Source: Candidatus Saccharibacteria bacterium UBA1944 (lineage in GTDB: Bacteria; Patescibacteriota; Saccharimonadia; Saccharimonadales; Saccharimonadaceae). From it: a DNA stretch of 36,403 bases. The notes under the pieces were generated by a model. That model did not search any database, was not told the DNA's origin, and was given only the letters and a program-made list of their open reading frames with translations. This document shows, in pieces, positions 1-8,074 of this stretch (within the stretch, counting starts at the first letter, position 1; each line of letters begins with the position of its first letter). A program made the translations under genes and the position numbers. The stretch is from NCBI GenBank assembly GCA_002336935.1, contig DDEW01000019.1:1-36403 (forward strand), written 5' to 3'.

Positions 1-1831
1 CCGCGTAGATGCGATCGGCGTACGAATTGGCCTCGAGCGCTTTCTCGACAACCTTCAGGTAGTCAGGCTTGTCCACGGCGAGGAGCTCACGCGCCTCGTC
101 GAGGGTCTTACCCGCCTTCTTCAGGTCGTCATACAGACTGTCCTTGATGTCATCGTCGAACTGCCCGATGTAGGCCTTGGCCTTGTCGATGTCCGACTGA
201 GCCGCCTCGATCTCGCTACTGGCCGAAGCTTTGGCGACACCGAGGTGCTTGAGCCGAGACGCGATGGCCTCGAGGAGCGAAACGCCTTCGGCAACGAGCT
301 GGTTGCCCTGCTCAATTGCCTTGGAAGCCTTGCTCCACTTTTCGGTGCCCTTTGCTGCGTTCGTCTTGGCAGTATCCAAGAGCTGCGTTGCGGCGGTGAA
401 CCGCTTCCCAGCCTCAGTACCGTTGCCCAGAACGGGACGGGCCGAAGACTCGCCGTAGCTGGTACGAATCGCCTCGAAGTCACGCCGGGCTGCATAGAGC
501 TGCTCGGGAGCCTTCTTCAGCGCTCCATCCAGCTGGGCAACACCCCGTTCCACCGACCGAATTGCATCGGCCAGCTTTGCGTGGGCATCGGCCAGCTCGT
601 CGGCAGAGTTGTCAGCCTTGGCGATGAGCGGCAGGAGCGCGATGGATGCGTCTTGGTTCTGCACGGCAGCCAAATCAGTATTCGCCTTCATGACTGAGTC
701 ATTCAAAGACGAAACATCGAAGCCGTCGCGCCGAAGACCTTCAACCGACTCGAACACGCCACCCACCTTGAGAACCAGGGCCGACACCCGCGAGGGAATC
801 TCGGCCACTTGCTCCTTCAGGCTAGCGACGTACGCATCGATCTCGCGAGCGAGATCATCGGCCTTCTCGGCATCCGCCATCACATCGTTCCAGCGCTCCT
901 CCAACTCCTCGTACTCGGGGAGAGAAAGGCGCTGCATACCAGCGTTTCCGCGGGAGCTCTCGACATTGTGAACGCCGAGTGTTGCTGCAGCGTAGACCTT
1001 GTCCAGCTTCTGCTTCAGAGCAGCGAGCTCCTTAGCAGCCTGTGGACTTGCCTTACTGTAGGTAGTGATGGCAGCCGTGCGAGCAGCCTGCTGCGCCTGG
1101 TCGCCCAGGGGCTGCAGCAAACGCGTTACGGCATCAGCCGCACGAAGTGCCTTCTGGCGAGCCGCTTTGCGCAGGTTGTTGGCCTGCACCCAACGGTTGC
1201 CATAGAACACCCCGGCCACAATTAGCCCCAGCAGCAGAATGGCTCCGAAGACCCACTTCAGCCAGCTGAGGTCGATGTTGTTCATGACCTGTGTCGGCGA
1301 TTGCGCGCTACCCGGCTTGGACACCGGTGCGCTCAACACGCCTTGGGCAGCCGCCATGCCATCCACGAAGCCTTCCGGCCACGCCTGGTTCTTGAACTGG
1401 GCGCCCATGGCTGAGCGCACCGCGTTCTGATTGGCGCCATCGTCGAAGTACTGCTTGTAGCTGGAGCCGTAGGTGAAGTAGACCTTGCGTTCCGACACGC
1501 TGACTGCGAACAGCAGCAAGTTGGATTTGAAGTCAGTCTTCCCAGAGTTCATCCAGCCAGAGCATTGCTTGACGCGCCCGACCATGTAGTCGGTGAAGGA
1601 CGGGCTGGACCCGAAGGTTTGAACCGTCACGACATGCACGTCTGCACCGCTCAGCTTGAGCGCAGCAGCTTCGAGCGAAGCCTTGCTGCTTCCCAGGATG
1701 TTGGCTTCGTCGACCACTACCTGCGAGCAGGAAGGGTCATCGGCATAGGCTGGCGCGGACCCAAGGGCCACAACGCCACCAAACACCATGACGGCCAACA
1801 GACTGGCGAGCAGTCTTCGAAATAGTGACAC
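1..1831 (-). CDS. TPM-domain (YgcG/TPM_phosphatase-like) secreted/membrane protein with long coiled coil; 3' end outside window
   Basis: Reads leftwards off the window edge, with about 610 codons visible. The GTG start at 1831 is chosen because AGAGGTG lies 6 bases upstream and a signal peptide follows directly. That peptide has a basic n-region (FRR), a hydrophobic core and a cleavage site AYA|DD near residue 30. Residues 31-160 resemble a TPM domain, with VVDEANILG, the HVVTVQTFG strand, LLLFAVSVSERKVYFTYGS and two cysteines (35, 90). A membrane segment lies at about 191-211 (WVFGAILLLGLIVAGVF). The rest is Ala/Lys/Glu-rich coiled coil. The inferred topology is TPM domain outside and coiled coil inside. 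From memory, similar SP-TPM-TM-coiled-coil proteins occur in Actinobacteria. The exact biochemical role of TPM domains is poorly known. Codons are strongly C/G-ending (AAG, CTG, GAC, ATC), unlike the neighbouring GH13 gene, which suggests transfer or a separate expression class. Transcribed divergently from the GH13 gene. Confidence 0.8.
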   Translation of the reverse strand, partial: MSLFRRLLASLLAVMVFGGVVALGSAPAYADDPSCSQVVVDEANILGSSKASLEAAALKLSGADVHVVTVQTFGSSPSFTDYMVGRVKQCSGWMNSGKTDFKSNLLLFAVSVSERKVYFTYGSSYKQYFDDGANQNAVRSAMGAQFKNQAWPEGFVDGMAAAQGVLSAPVSKPGSAQSPTQVMNNIDLSWLKWVFGAILLLGLIVAGVFYGNRWVQANNLRKAARQKALRAADAVTRLLQPLGDQAQQAARTAAITTYSKASPQAAKELAALKQKLDKVYAAATLGVHNVESSRGNAGMQRLSLPEYEELEERWNDVMADAEKADDLAREIDAYVASLKEQVAEIPSRVSALVLKVGGVFESVEGLRRDGFDVSSLNDSVMKANTDLAAVQNQDASIALLPLIAKADNSADELADAHAKLADAIRSVERGVAQLDGALKKAPEQLYAARRDFEAIRTSYGESSARPVLGNGTEAGKRFTAATQLLDTAKTNAAKGTEKWSKASKAIEQGNQLVAEGVSLLEAIASRLKHLGVAKASASSEIEAAQSDIDKAKAYIGQFDDDIKDSLYDDLKKAGKTLDEARELLAVDKPDYLKVVEKALEANSYADRIYA

Positions 1832-1876
1832 TATCGTCACCTCTTTCCATGTGTAGTGAATTGGGAATGGACTGCC

Positions 1877-1904
1877 TTTCGGTACATCAAAAGACGGTCC
1901 GAAA
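1877..1904 (-). repeat. Short inverted repeat in the TPM gene leader
   Basis: TTTCGG (1877-1882) and CCGAAA (1899-1904) can form a 6-base stem in the predicted 5' leader. The loop is 16 bases. It may be chance. Confidence 0.25.
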
Positions 1905-1907
1905 AAC

Positions 1908-1931
1908 CATTGTATATTATACCATACAATG
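1908..1931. promoter_or_regulatory. Palindromic operator-like site over the TPM promoter -10 box
   Basis: A perfect 8-base inverted repeat, CATTGTAT (1908-1915) and ATACAATG (1924-1931), has an 8-base spacer holding most of the -10 hexamer. Symmetry at this position is typical of a repressor operator. The cognate regulator is unknown. Confidence 0.5.
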
Positions 1932-1945
1932 TACCATTTAGTCAA
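1916..1945 (-). promoter_or_regulatory. Sigma70-type promoter of the TPM gene
   Basis: On the minus strand, -35 TTGACT (1945-1940), an 18-base spacer and -10 TATAAT (1921-1916) are visible. The expected transcription start leaves a leader of roughly 75-80 bases before the GTG start, containing the SD site. This is unlike the leaderless promoters of most neighbours. Confidence 0.75.
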
Positions 1946-1972
1946 TATCTGTCGTGACCTCCTACCTCAGAC

Positions 1973-2000
1973 TTGTGTTATTCCACTTATGCTTCATAAT
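1973..2000 (+). promoter_or_regulatory. Promoter of the GH13 gene, leaderless type
   Basis: -35 TTGTGT (1973-1978), a 16-base spacer and -10 CATAAT (1995-2000) are visible. The ATG starts 8 bases after the -10 box, so the transcript should begin at or next to the start codon. Confidence 0.6.
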
Positions 2001-2008
2001 GGTAAGTA

Positions 2009-3778
2009 ATGAGTCACCAAGTAAAAAAGAAACTTGGCGTTACGCTCCACGCGGGTGGAGCGGAATTCCGTGTATGGGCACCCTTTGCAAAAAGTGTTGC
2101 CATTGAAGGGACGTTTACTCCCAATGGTCCCATTGGTCTTCAGAGTGAGAACGATGGCTACTGGGCGGTGCTGCTCTCAGATGTTGAGGCAGGACATAAC
2201 TACAAATACGTTATTGAAACCCAAGACGGAACAATTCTGCACAAAAATGATCCACGAGCACGAGCAATTACTAGTAGCGATAAAGGTTTTTCAGTCGTGG
2301 TCGACAATGCGTTCGATTGGGGCGACGACATGTTTATGCCCATTCCCAAAGAGCAACAAATTATCTATGAGCTGCATATTGGTACGTTTAATCGTGTCGA
2401 TGCCAGTACACCCGGCACTTTTACCACTGCCATCGATAAGCTCGATTACTTACGCGATTTGGGTATCAATATGGTTGAGCTGATGCCCGTGACCAGTATG
2501 GCTTATAGCAACGGCTGGGGGTATGCACCGAACCACATTTTTAGTGTCGAAAGCATGCTTGGCGGTCGGCATGGTCTTATGCAGTTCGTCAAAGAGTGTC
2601 ATAGCCGTGGGATAGGCGTCATACTCGATGTTGTGTACAACCATTTTTATGGCGACACTGATTTATGGCAATTTGATGGATGGAGCGAGAACGGCCGGGG
2701 AGGAATTTATTTCTACAATGACTATAGGGGCGACACTCCGTGGGGCGGACGTCCTGACTATGGCCGCCCTGAGGTGCGCCAGTTTATTCTTGATAACGTA
2801 ACGATGTGGCTCAATGAATATCGGCTTGATGGCTTACGGATTGATAGTACTATTTATATGCGCAATACTGAGGGCTTCCCCAATGACCCCGAGCATGATC
2901 TGCCCGATGCGTGGCAGCTCATGCAAGACATTACAACCCTTGCACACAAAATCAACCCAGGGGCGCTTGTTATTGCGGAGGATTTTTCATGTACCGAATA
3001 TATCACTAAGTCTCGCCACGATAGTGGTGCGGGCTTTGACGCCCAGTGGGAGCTTGGCTTCCCACATGCGCTGCGCAGTGCGCTGGGGCTTACGTATAAT
3101 TACCCTCAAACCCTGAGTGACATTAATCGAGAGCTGCTTCGCAAGTATAATGGCAACGCCTTTGAGCGTGTCATATTTAGCGATTCTCACGATACTGCAG
3201 CTAATGGTTCGGTGCGTTTAAACCAGGCTGTAACGCCTGCCGATGCCAGCAGCTTATACGCACGTCAAGAGGCATTGCTCGCCGATGCCATTACTCTTAC
3301 AGGGCCAGGCATCCCTATGCTACTGCAAGGTGCCGAGTTCGTTCAGGAGGGCGCGTTTAATGACTGGCAAGAGCTAGACTGGGAGAACGCTGTTAAGTAC
3401 AGTGGGCTGGTTACTGCCCATCGCCATCTCATTGATTTACGACTCAACCGCTACGATAACACTCGAGGCCTTCAGGGTGAATCAACCGCCATTTTCCACC
3501 AAGACGACGTGAACGCTGTGATTGGCTATCACCGCTGGAACTTGGGTGGCCCCAAAGATGACGTATTAGTAATTGTTAACTTCGGCAAACAGGAGCTTCA
3601 CAATTATCAGCTCTACCTGCCGCGGCCTGGCACATGGTCCGTCCGCTTTAATAGCAGCTGGCAGGGCTACAGCAAAGACTTTAGAGAACTCACCTACGAT
3701 GCAGTAACGGCTATCGAAGGCGAGATGACCACGATTGCTCTTCCGGCATTTGGTGTGATTGTTTTATCACAGGAATAG
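2009..3778 (+). CDS. GH13 alpha-glucan enzyme, branching-enzyme/TreZ-like
   Basis: A 589-residue GH13 protein. An N-terminal early-set/CBM48-like domain (about 8-95, LHAGGAEFRVWAPFAKSV) precedes the TIM barrel. The conserved regions are visible: DVVYNH (about 207-212), GLRIDS with the nucleophile Asp near 277, VIAEDFS with the acid Glu near 323, and SDSHD with the third Asp near 394. A C-terminal beta domain closes the protein. The stretch YRGDTPWGGRPDYGRPEVR resembles the subgroup annotated as 1,4-alpha-glucan branching enzymes. Malto-oligosyltrehalose trehalohydrolase is the main alternative, since fold and domain order are shared. It probably remodels storage or scavenged alpha-glucan. It has no signal peptide, so it is cytoplasmic. 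No other glycogen or trehalose gene lies in the window. It starts without an SD site, close behind its -10 box. Confidence 0.85.
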   Translation: MSHQVKKKLGVTLHAGGAEFRVWAPFAKSVAIEGTFTPNGPIGLQSENDGYWAVLLSDVEAGHNYKYVIETQDGTILHKNDPRARAITSSDKGFSVVVDNAFDWGDDMFMPIPKEQQIIYELHIGTFNRVDASTPGTFTTAIDKLDYLRDLGINMVELMPVTSMAYSNGWGYAPNHIFSVESMLGGRHGLMQFVKECHSRGIGVILDVVYNHFYGDTDLWQFDGWSENGRGGIYFYNDYRGDTPWGGRPDYGRPEVRQFILDNVTMWLNEYRLDGLRIDSTIYMRNTEGFPNDPEHDLPDAWQLMQDITTLAHKINPGALVIAEDFSCTEYITKSRHDSGAGFDAQWELGFPHALRSALGLTYNYPQTLSDINRELLRKYNGNAFERVIFSDSHDTAANGSVRLNQAVTPADASSLYARQEALLADAITLTGPGIPMLLQGAEFVQEGAFNDWQELDWENAVKYSGLVTAHRHLIDLRLNRYDNTRGLQGESTAIFHQDDVNAVIGYHRWNLGGPKDDVLVIVNFGKQELHNYQLYLPRPGTWSVRFNSSWQGYSKDFRELTYDAVTAIEGEMTTIALPAFGVIVLSQE

Positions 3779-3782
3779 AAAA

Positions 3783-3823
3783 AACTCCGGGGCTAGCGCG
3801 TAATCCGCACGAGACCCGGAGTT
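3783..3823 (-). terminator. Intrinsic terminator of the coiled-coil gene
   Basis: A perfect 9-base stem (AACTCCGGG at 3783-3791, CCCGGAGTT at 3815-3823) with a long 23-base loop. Read on the minus strand it is followed by a run of six T. It lies 8 bases after the stop of the minus-strand gene. It may also slow transcription coming out of the GH13 gene. Confidence 0.7.
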
Positions 3824-3831
3824 CAGGGGTC

Positions 3832-4542
3832 TTACTCAGCGTCAGCAGAGCCAAGACGGAAGATGCTTCCATCAAGGTATCGTGCGAACGTCAGATCCAG
3901 ACGATTGTCGATCCTCTCCAGTTGGTGATGGGCATGGCCTAGTCCGTCGGGCGACTCTCCCTGTCCAGTGGGCGAAACACTCCCCCCATAGAACAGGTGG
4001 ACCGCCACAACTTGGCCGTGAGTGTCGAAATCGGTGTAGTACCGCACGTGCTCATCCTCGTAGAACGGGGGGATGTTGGCACTGCGGCAATACTCCGCCT
4101 TCTGAGCTTTGTCCGTCTCGTCCTCGTTAGCCGCAATCCATTCCATCAGATGATGACGAGCGACGACGTACTCAAGGTTGAGCGCGGCAAGACCCAGCTC
4201 GCGGCTAAGGATCTCTGCTCTCTCTTGGAGAACTCGCGCATCTGCGTTCAGCCGATCACGCACTTCTCTCGCCAAGCGAGCTTCTGCTCCATACGCATTT
4301 CGCCTGGCCACCCGTCGCCGAGCCTTCTCGCCTTGATTAGCGCGGTAGGAACGGTTTGCCAGTCGCTGCTTCTTGTCGTGGTTTTCCTGCGCGGCATCTG
4401 CCTGCGCCTGATAACCTCGTGCCTGCTCCTCAAGGTCCTGTGCTTCAGCACGGATCTGGGATACGCGCCAACGGGCTCCGTCCCGTTTACGGCGTGCCGA
4501 ATCTAGTTCGGCCCGGAGCTGCGTCAGCGCTTCTCGCGACAC
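3832..4542 (-). CDS. Hypothetical coiled-coil protein with a distinct C-terminal domain
   Basis: A 236-residue protein I do not recognise. Residues 1-135 are almost wholly charged helix (Arg, Glu, Ala, Gln, Lys) and likely form a coiled coil. Residues 165-236 look globular, with strands (VRYYTDFDT, VVAVHLFYGG), a Gly/Ser-rich loop, a GHAHH histidine cluster and an acidic tail. There is no signal peptide or membrane segment. The GTG start is fixed by an in-frame TGA three codons upstream (after TTC and TGT); AAGGATGG serves as SD. Codon use is G+C-rich and C-ending, unlike the endonuclease-like gene upstream and the GH13 gene downstream. It has its own promoter and terminator, so it is a single-gene unit. 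The mature-looking ends argue against a gene remnant. Confidence 0.7.
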   Translation of the reverse strand: MSREALTQLRAELDSARRKRDGARWRVSQIRAEAQDLEEQARGYQAQADAAQENHDKKQRLANRSYRANQGEKARRRVARRNAYGAEARLAREVRDRLNADARVLQERAEILSRELGLAALNLEYVVARHHLMEWIAANEDETDKAQKAEYCRSANIPPFYEDEHVRYYTDFDTHGQVVAVHLFYGGSVSPTGQGESPDGLGHAHHQLERIDNRLDLTFARYLDGSIFRLGSADAE

Positions 4543-4580
4543 ACAGAATCACCATCCTTGTCGTTGATCGTAGGTACAGC

Positions 4581-4594
4581 GTGTCAAATGACAC
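4581..4594. repeat. Inverted repeat in the leader of the coiled-coil gene
   Basis: GTGTCA and TGACAC with a 2-base centre form a 14-base near-perfect palindrome just downstream of the predicted transcription start. It could be an operator or chance. Confidence 0.35.
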
Positions 4595-4606
4595 AACACA
4601 TGATAT

Positions 4607-4634
4607 ATTTTAACATAATTCCTGCTAATTACAA
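4607..4634 (-). promoter_or_regulatory. Promoter of the coiled-coil gene
   Basis: Minus strand: -35 TTGTAA (4634-4629), 16-base spacer, -10 TAAAAT (4612-4607). This gives a leader of about 55-60 bases. An overlapping TATATC is an alternative -10. Confidence 0.5.
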
Positions 4635-4638
4635 TAGT

Positions 4639-5469
4639 CTATGCGTAGTCAAGCGTCGCAATAACTGGACGATGGTCAGAACCAACATCGTTCAAAACCC
4701 TATAATCTACTGTACTAAAGTGTTTTGAGCCAAACATCCAATCGATTTTTGCAAGTCGTACTGCGGGCATCCACTCCAGCCCAGCTTGTTTTGCACTAAT
4801 GGTACGTTTTCGCCCAGTATCAAGATCATGAAGCGTTGTGTGGGCCAAAAGATACTCTACTGTCGTACCCGCTGCCATTTCCTGCACCCGCTCTGCCATG
4901 CTGACTATCAATGGGTGTCGCACAAGCTTTGTGCCTAAACCTGCGGTTCGAGACCGAGCAAACTTTGCAAACCACGCGTTTTCGTGCATAGCATTAAAGT
5001 CTCCCAGTGCAACCACGCGATCTATGGAATGCTGGTTAATGACCTCAACAACTGTAGCAACTTGCTCCATTCGAAGTGATTCAGTTCGATCGTCAAGGTG
5101 AACGCCAACTATATGCAGCCTCCGATTGTCATCATCTCGACATACTACCTCAAAAAACTTACGTCCAGCTTTACCCAGCTGGTGAATATGCGTGGTTTCC
5201 ACTGGCAGCCGACTCAATACCGCAAGGCCCAAGCCAGGTGCGCGCGAGTCATCGTAGGGCATAAGGTTCACCGTATAGCCAAGAGCACGTATTGCAACAC
5301 TCACCCGCTCCTCCAGCTTATTAATAACCCCAAACTCAGGAATGACAACAATATCTGCATTCAGTCGTTTCAAAACTGAAAGTGCCTTATGCGGCGTTGC
5401 TCGTCGGGTTTTTGTCCCTTCAACGAACATTCCCTCGGCATTCCATGTAACAACCCGCAGCCTGCTCAT
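4639..5469 (-). CDS. Endonuclease/exonuclease/phosphatase (EEP) family protein
   Basis: A 276-residue metal-dependent EEP-fold phosphoesterase. The fold's motifs appear in order: VTWNAEG near the N-terminus, IPEFG (metal-binding Glu), GVHLDDR, ALGDFNA (catalytic Asp/Asn), IDWMFGS and C-terminal GSDHRPVIA (catalytic Asp-His). The family covers DNA repair nucleases, sphingomyelinase-like enzymes and other phosphodiesterases, and the substrate cannot be read from the motifs. There is no signal peptide. The start ATG shares one base with the uvrB stop (TAATG), so it is cotranscribed and probably translationally coupled to uvrB. That favours, but does not prove, a DNA-repair role. No terminator hairpin follows its stop. 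Confidence 0.85.
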   Translation of the reverse strand: MSRLRVVTWNAEGMFVEGTKTRRATPHKALSVLKRLNADIVVIPEFGVINKLEERVSVAIRALGYTVNLMPYDDSRAPGLGLAVLSRLPVETTHIHQLGKAGRKFFEVVCRDDDNRRLHIVGVHLDDRTESLRMEQVATVVEVINQHSIDRVVALGDFNAMHENAWFAKFARSRTAGLGTKLVRHPLIVSMAERVQEMAAGTTVEYLLAHTTLHDLDTGRKRTISAKQAGLEWMPAVRLAKIDWMFGSKHFSTVDYRVLNDVGSDHRPVIATLDYA

Positions 5470-7436
5470 TACATTTTAGCCTTTATTTCCGCTATCAAAT
5501 CGCGTAGTTCAGCGGCACGTTCAAATTCCAAGTTAGCGCTTGCAAGGTTCATTTGCCCCGTCAAGTCCTTCACAAGACTCGCGTATTCATCTTTTGGAAT
5601 CTTATTCAGATTCAGTTTTTCTTTCGTGTCTTCTTTTTGCGGAATAATCGCCCTCAGTCCTTCGTCAATCGCCTTATCAACACCACGGGGGGTTATGCCG
5701 TGCTCTAGGTTGTATGCCTCTTGAATTTCACGGCGGCGATTCGTTTCATCAATTGCCGCTTGCATGCTTCGTGTGATTGTGTCCGCATACATAATAACCG
5801 CACCCTCAACATGACGCGCCGCACGTCCGATTGTTTGTATCAGCGAACCCTCACTGCGCAAAAATCCTTCTTTATCTGCGTCAATAATTGCCACAAGGCT
5901 GACCTCGGGAAGGTCGAGCCCCTCTCTGAGCAAGTTAATGCCTACCAGCACGTCATACACACCCATACGCAGATCGCGCAAAATGTCACCACGTTCTAGC
6001 GTGTCTACCTCGCTATGAATATAGGCGGTTTTCATACCCAATTCCACCAAATGCGCGCTCAAATCTTCGGCCATGCGCTTGGTAAGCGTGGTGACCAACA
6101 CACGTTGACGTTTAGCGGTTCGATCGCGAATTTCTGCAATCAAATCATCAATCTGCCCATCAATCGGTCGAACATCAATTGCTGGATCGAGCAAGCCGGT
6201 AGGGCGTATAATTTGTTGAACGGGTTCGGGTGAATGACTCAGCTCATACTCACCTGGGGTAGCCGAGACATAGATTGCTTGATGAATGTGTTTATCAAAT
6301 TCATCAAACCGCAAGGGCCGATTATCAAGGGCACTGGGTAAACGAAAACCATATTCAACCAATATCTCTTTACGGGCACGGTCACCGTTATACATACCTC
6401 GCACTTGCGGCAAGGTGACATGACTTTCGTCGACAAATAACAAAAAATCATCTGGGAAATAGTCGAGCAATGTTGCCGGCTGTTCCCCGGGTTCACGGTT
6501 TGTTAAATACCTGCTATAGTTTTCGATACCTTTTACAAAACCAGTTTCTTCGAGCATCTCTAGGTCAAATTTTGTTCGCTGGCTCAATCGTTGGGCTTCA
6601 AGATGCTTATCGTGTTGCTCAAAATACGCCAAACGTTCTTCAAATTCCTGCTTGATACCATCAATCGCACGGAGCACCTTTTCTTTTGGTGTCACATAGT
6701 GACTACTTGGGAAAATGTTAACGCTCGTCGGCTCACCAAGAATCTCACCCGTCAGCGGATCAATGTTGGTAATTCGATCCACATCGTCACCAAAAAACTC
6801 AATTCGAAATGCTGTGTTACTTCCGGCAGGAAACACGTCTACCACATCGCCGCGAACCCTAAATGTTCCTCGGCCAAAATCAATATCATTGCGGTGATAT
6901 TGAATGTCTGTAAGCTGACGAACAAACTTTTCCTGTACACGACGCTCACCTACCTTGATGCGAATTGACATGTCGCTATAATCATCTGGCGAGCCAATAC
7001 CATAAATACAACTTACACTCGCAACAATAATTACATCACGACGGGTCAATAGCGCACTCGTCGCCGCATGCCGTAATCGATCAATTTCTTCATTAATCGC
7101 AGAGTCCTTTTCAATGTAGGTGTCACTGCTCGCAATATATGCCTCCGGCTGATAGTAATCAAAATAGCTTACAAAATAATGTACTTCGTTATCAGGAAAG
7201 AACGCTTTAAACTCACTAAACAGTTGCGCGGCAAGTGTTTTGTTGTGCGCCAATACAAGGGTAGGTGCGTTACGCTTAGCAATAATGTTTGCCATCGTAA
7301 ACGTTTTACCGCTTCCTGTTACGCCCAAAAGTGTTTGCTCTCGTTTACCACTATCAAGGCCCTCTAGCAATGAGGCAATTGCCGTTGGCTGATCACCAGT
7401 TGGTTGGTACTTCGAAGATAGGCGAAAGTTGCTCAC
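5469..7436 (-). CDS. uvrB: Excinuclease ABC subunit B
   Basis: UvrB is the DNA-damage verification helicase of nucleotide excision repair; it is loaded by UvrA and recruits UvrC. The 655 residues match the family's usual length. Visible are Walker A GVTGSGKT (38-45), the damage-probing beta-hairpin region YFVSYFDYYQPEAYIASSDTY (about 87-107), the DESH-type Walker B (VDESHVTLPQ), helicase motifs V/VI in GLDLPEVSLV and QTIGRAARH, and a C-terminal UVR domain (LEFERAAELRDLI) that contacts UvrC. The start is GTG at 7436, reached 6 bases after a TATAAT box lying in the 20-base gap behind the LOG-like gene. It therefore has its own leaderless promoter even though it follows that operon on the same strand. 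It is coupled to the EEP gene downstream. uvrA and uvrC are not in this window. Confidence 0.98.
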   Translation of the reverse strand: MSNFRLSSKYQPTGDQPTAIASLLEGLDSGKREQTLLGVTGSGKTFTMANIIAKRNAPTLVLAHNKTLAAQLFSEFKAFFPDNEVHYFVSYFDYYQPEAYIASSDTYIEKDSAINEEIDRLRHAATSALLTRRDVIIVASVSCIYGIGSPDDYSDMSIRIKVGERRVQEKFVRQLTDIQYHRNDIDFGRGTFRVRGDVVDVFPAGSNTAFRIEFFGDDVDRITNIDPLTGEILGEPTSVNIFPSSHYVTPKEKVLRAIDGIKQEFEERLAYFEQHDKHLEAQRLSQRTKFDLEMLEETGFVKGIENYSRYLTNREPGEQPATLLDYFPDDFLLFVDESHVTLPQVRGMYNGDRARKEILVEYGFRLPSALDNRPLRFDEFDKHIHQAIYVSATPGEYELSHSPEPVQQIIRPTGLLDPAIDVRPIDGQIDDLIAEIRDRTAKRQRVLVTTLTKRMAEDLSAHLVELGMKTAYIHSEVDTLERGDILRDLRMGVYDVLVGINLLREGLDLPEVSLVAIIDADKEGFLRSEGSLIQTIGRAARHVEGAVIMYADTITRSMQAAIDETNRRREIQEAYNLEHGITPRGVDKAIDEGLRAIIPQKEDTKEKLNLNKIPKDEYASLVKDLTGQMNLASANLEFERAAELRDLIAEIKAKM

Positions 7437-7442
7437 CGTTCT

Positions 7443-7448
7443 ATTATA
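7443..7448 (-). promoter_or_regulatory. -10 box of uvrB, leaderless type
   Basis: TATAAT on the minus strand, 6 bases before the GTG start. No clear -35 is visible. The box lies just past the stop of the LOG-like gene. Confidence 0.55.
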
Positions 7449-7456
7449 CTATCTTC

Positions 7457-8074
7457 TCAGCCTGCACGCTTCATGGGTATCGATGAATCATTCGATTCCC
7501 GATAGGTACCAGGGTCATGAAAATCAGCGTATTTTTTATCCAGCGCTTCAACTACTTTTGCCACTAACTTCTTGGGATCAGTATCATAGATGACATCTTT
7601 ACCGCCCGGTGCCTCAATATGCTTAAGAAGTGTCGCCGCATAGTCGGCCAAACCGCCACTTCCCAACAACACACCACATACTTTTCGGCTTTCAAGTGCT
7701 GTTGCAAGCTCGTGTAGACTACCCATACGACCGCCGACGGTGATGACAGCATCCGAGCTCCGTACGAGGTGTACATCACGTCCGACATACTCCATGCCAG
7801 TAAAATTAATGTAATCAAACTCTTTTGTTGGCAGACGGTACGTACTTACATGCTCACGAAACGAGCTAGCGGGACTAAAGCCAATAGAGCTTCCCTTGCT
7901 ATTCTTGACACTTACAAACCCCATTGCTGCATAGTGCGGTAAACCAACGGTGGCGCCAGTTAGCAATGTTTTGCCAGCCCGCGCGATTTCTGCACCAAGC
8001 GCGAATGCTTGATCGTGGGAATCACCCACCGTCTCACCAGCCGCAGCACCCGATACACATATTTGATATCTCAT
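7457..8074 (-). CDS. LOG/SLOG-like Rossmann-fold protein
   Basis: A 205-residue protein with an alpha/beta nucleotide-binding fold like the LOG / 'lysine decarboxylase-like' / TIGR00725 group. Visible are a first strand-loop ICVSGAA, a second glycine-rich segment LLTGATVGLPHYAA, and SDAVITVGGRMGSLHELATALE, which replaces the usual PGGxGTxxE. The strict LOG motif is therefore modified, and cytokinin-activating LOG activity should not be assumed. Members may bind or hydrolyse nucleotide-sugar or NAD-related ligands. It is the last gene of the aldolase-kinase operon, and its ATG overlaps the upstream stop by 4 bases (ATGA). This places it with sugar-phosphate metabolism, where it may act on a nucleotide or ribose-phosphate compound; that is inference. 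Confidence 0.7.
   Translation of the reverse strand: MRYQICVSGAAAGETVGDSHDQAFALGAEIARAGKTLLTGATVGLPHYAAMGFVSVKNSKGSSIGFSPASSFREHVSTYRLPTKEFDYINFTGMEYVGRDVHLVRSSDAVITVGGRMGSLHELATALESRKVCGVLLGSGGLADYAATLLKHIEAPGGKDVIYDTDPKKLVAKVVEALDKKYADFHDPGTYRESNDSSIPMKRAG

Noticed and set aside
231..1825. Several plus-strand open frames opposite the TPM gene
   Set aside because: They overlap a long, signal-peptide-bearing minus-strand frame with coherent domains, have no SD or promoter, and show no family-like sequence.
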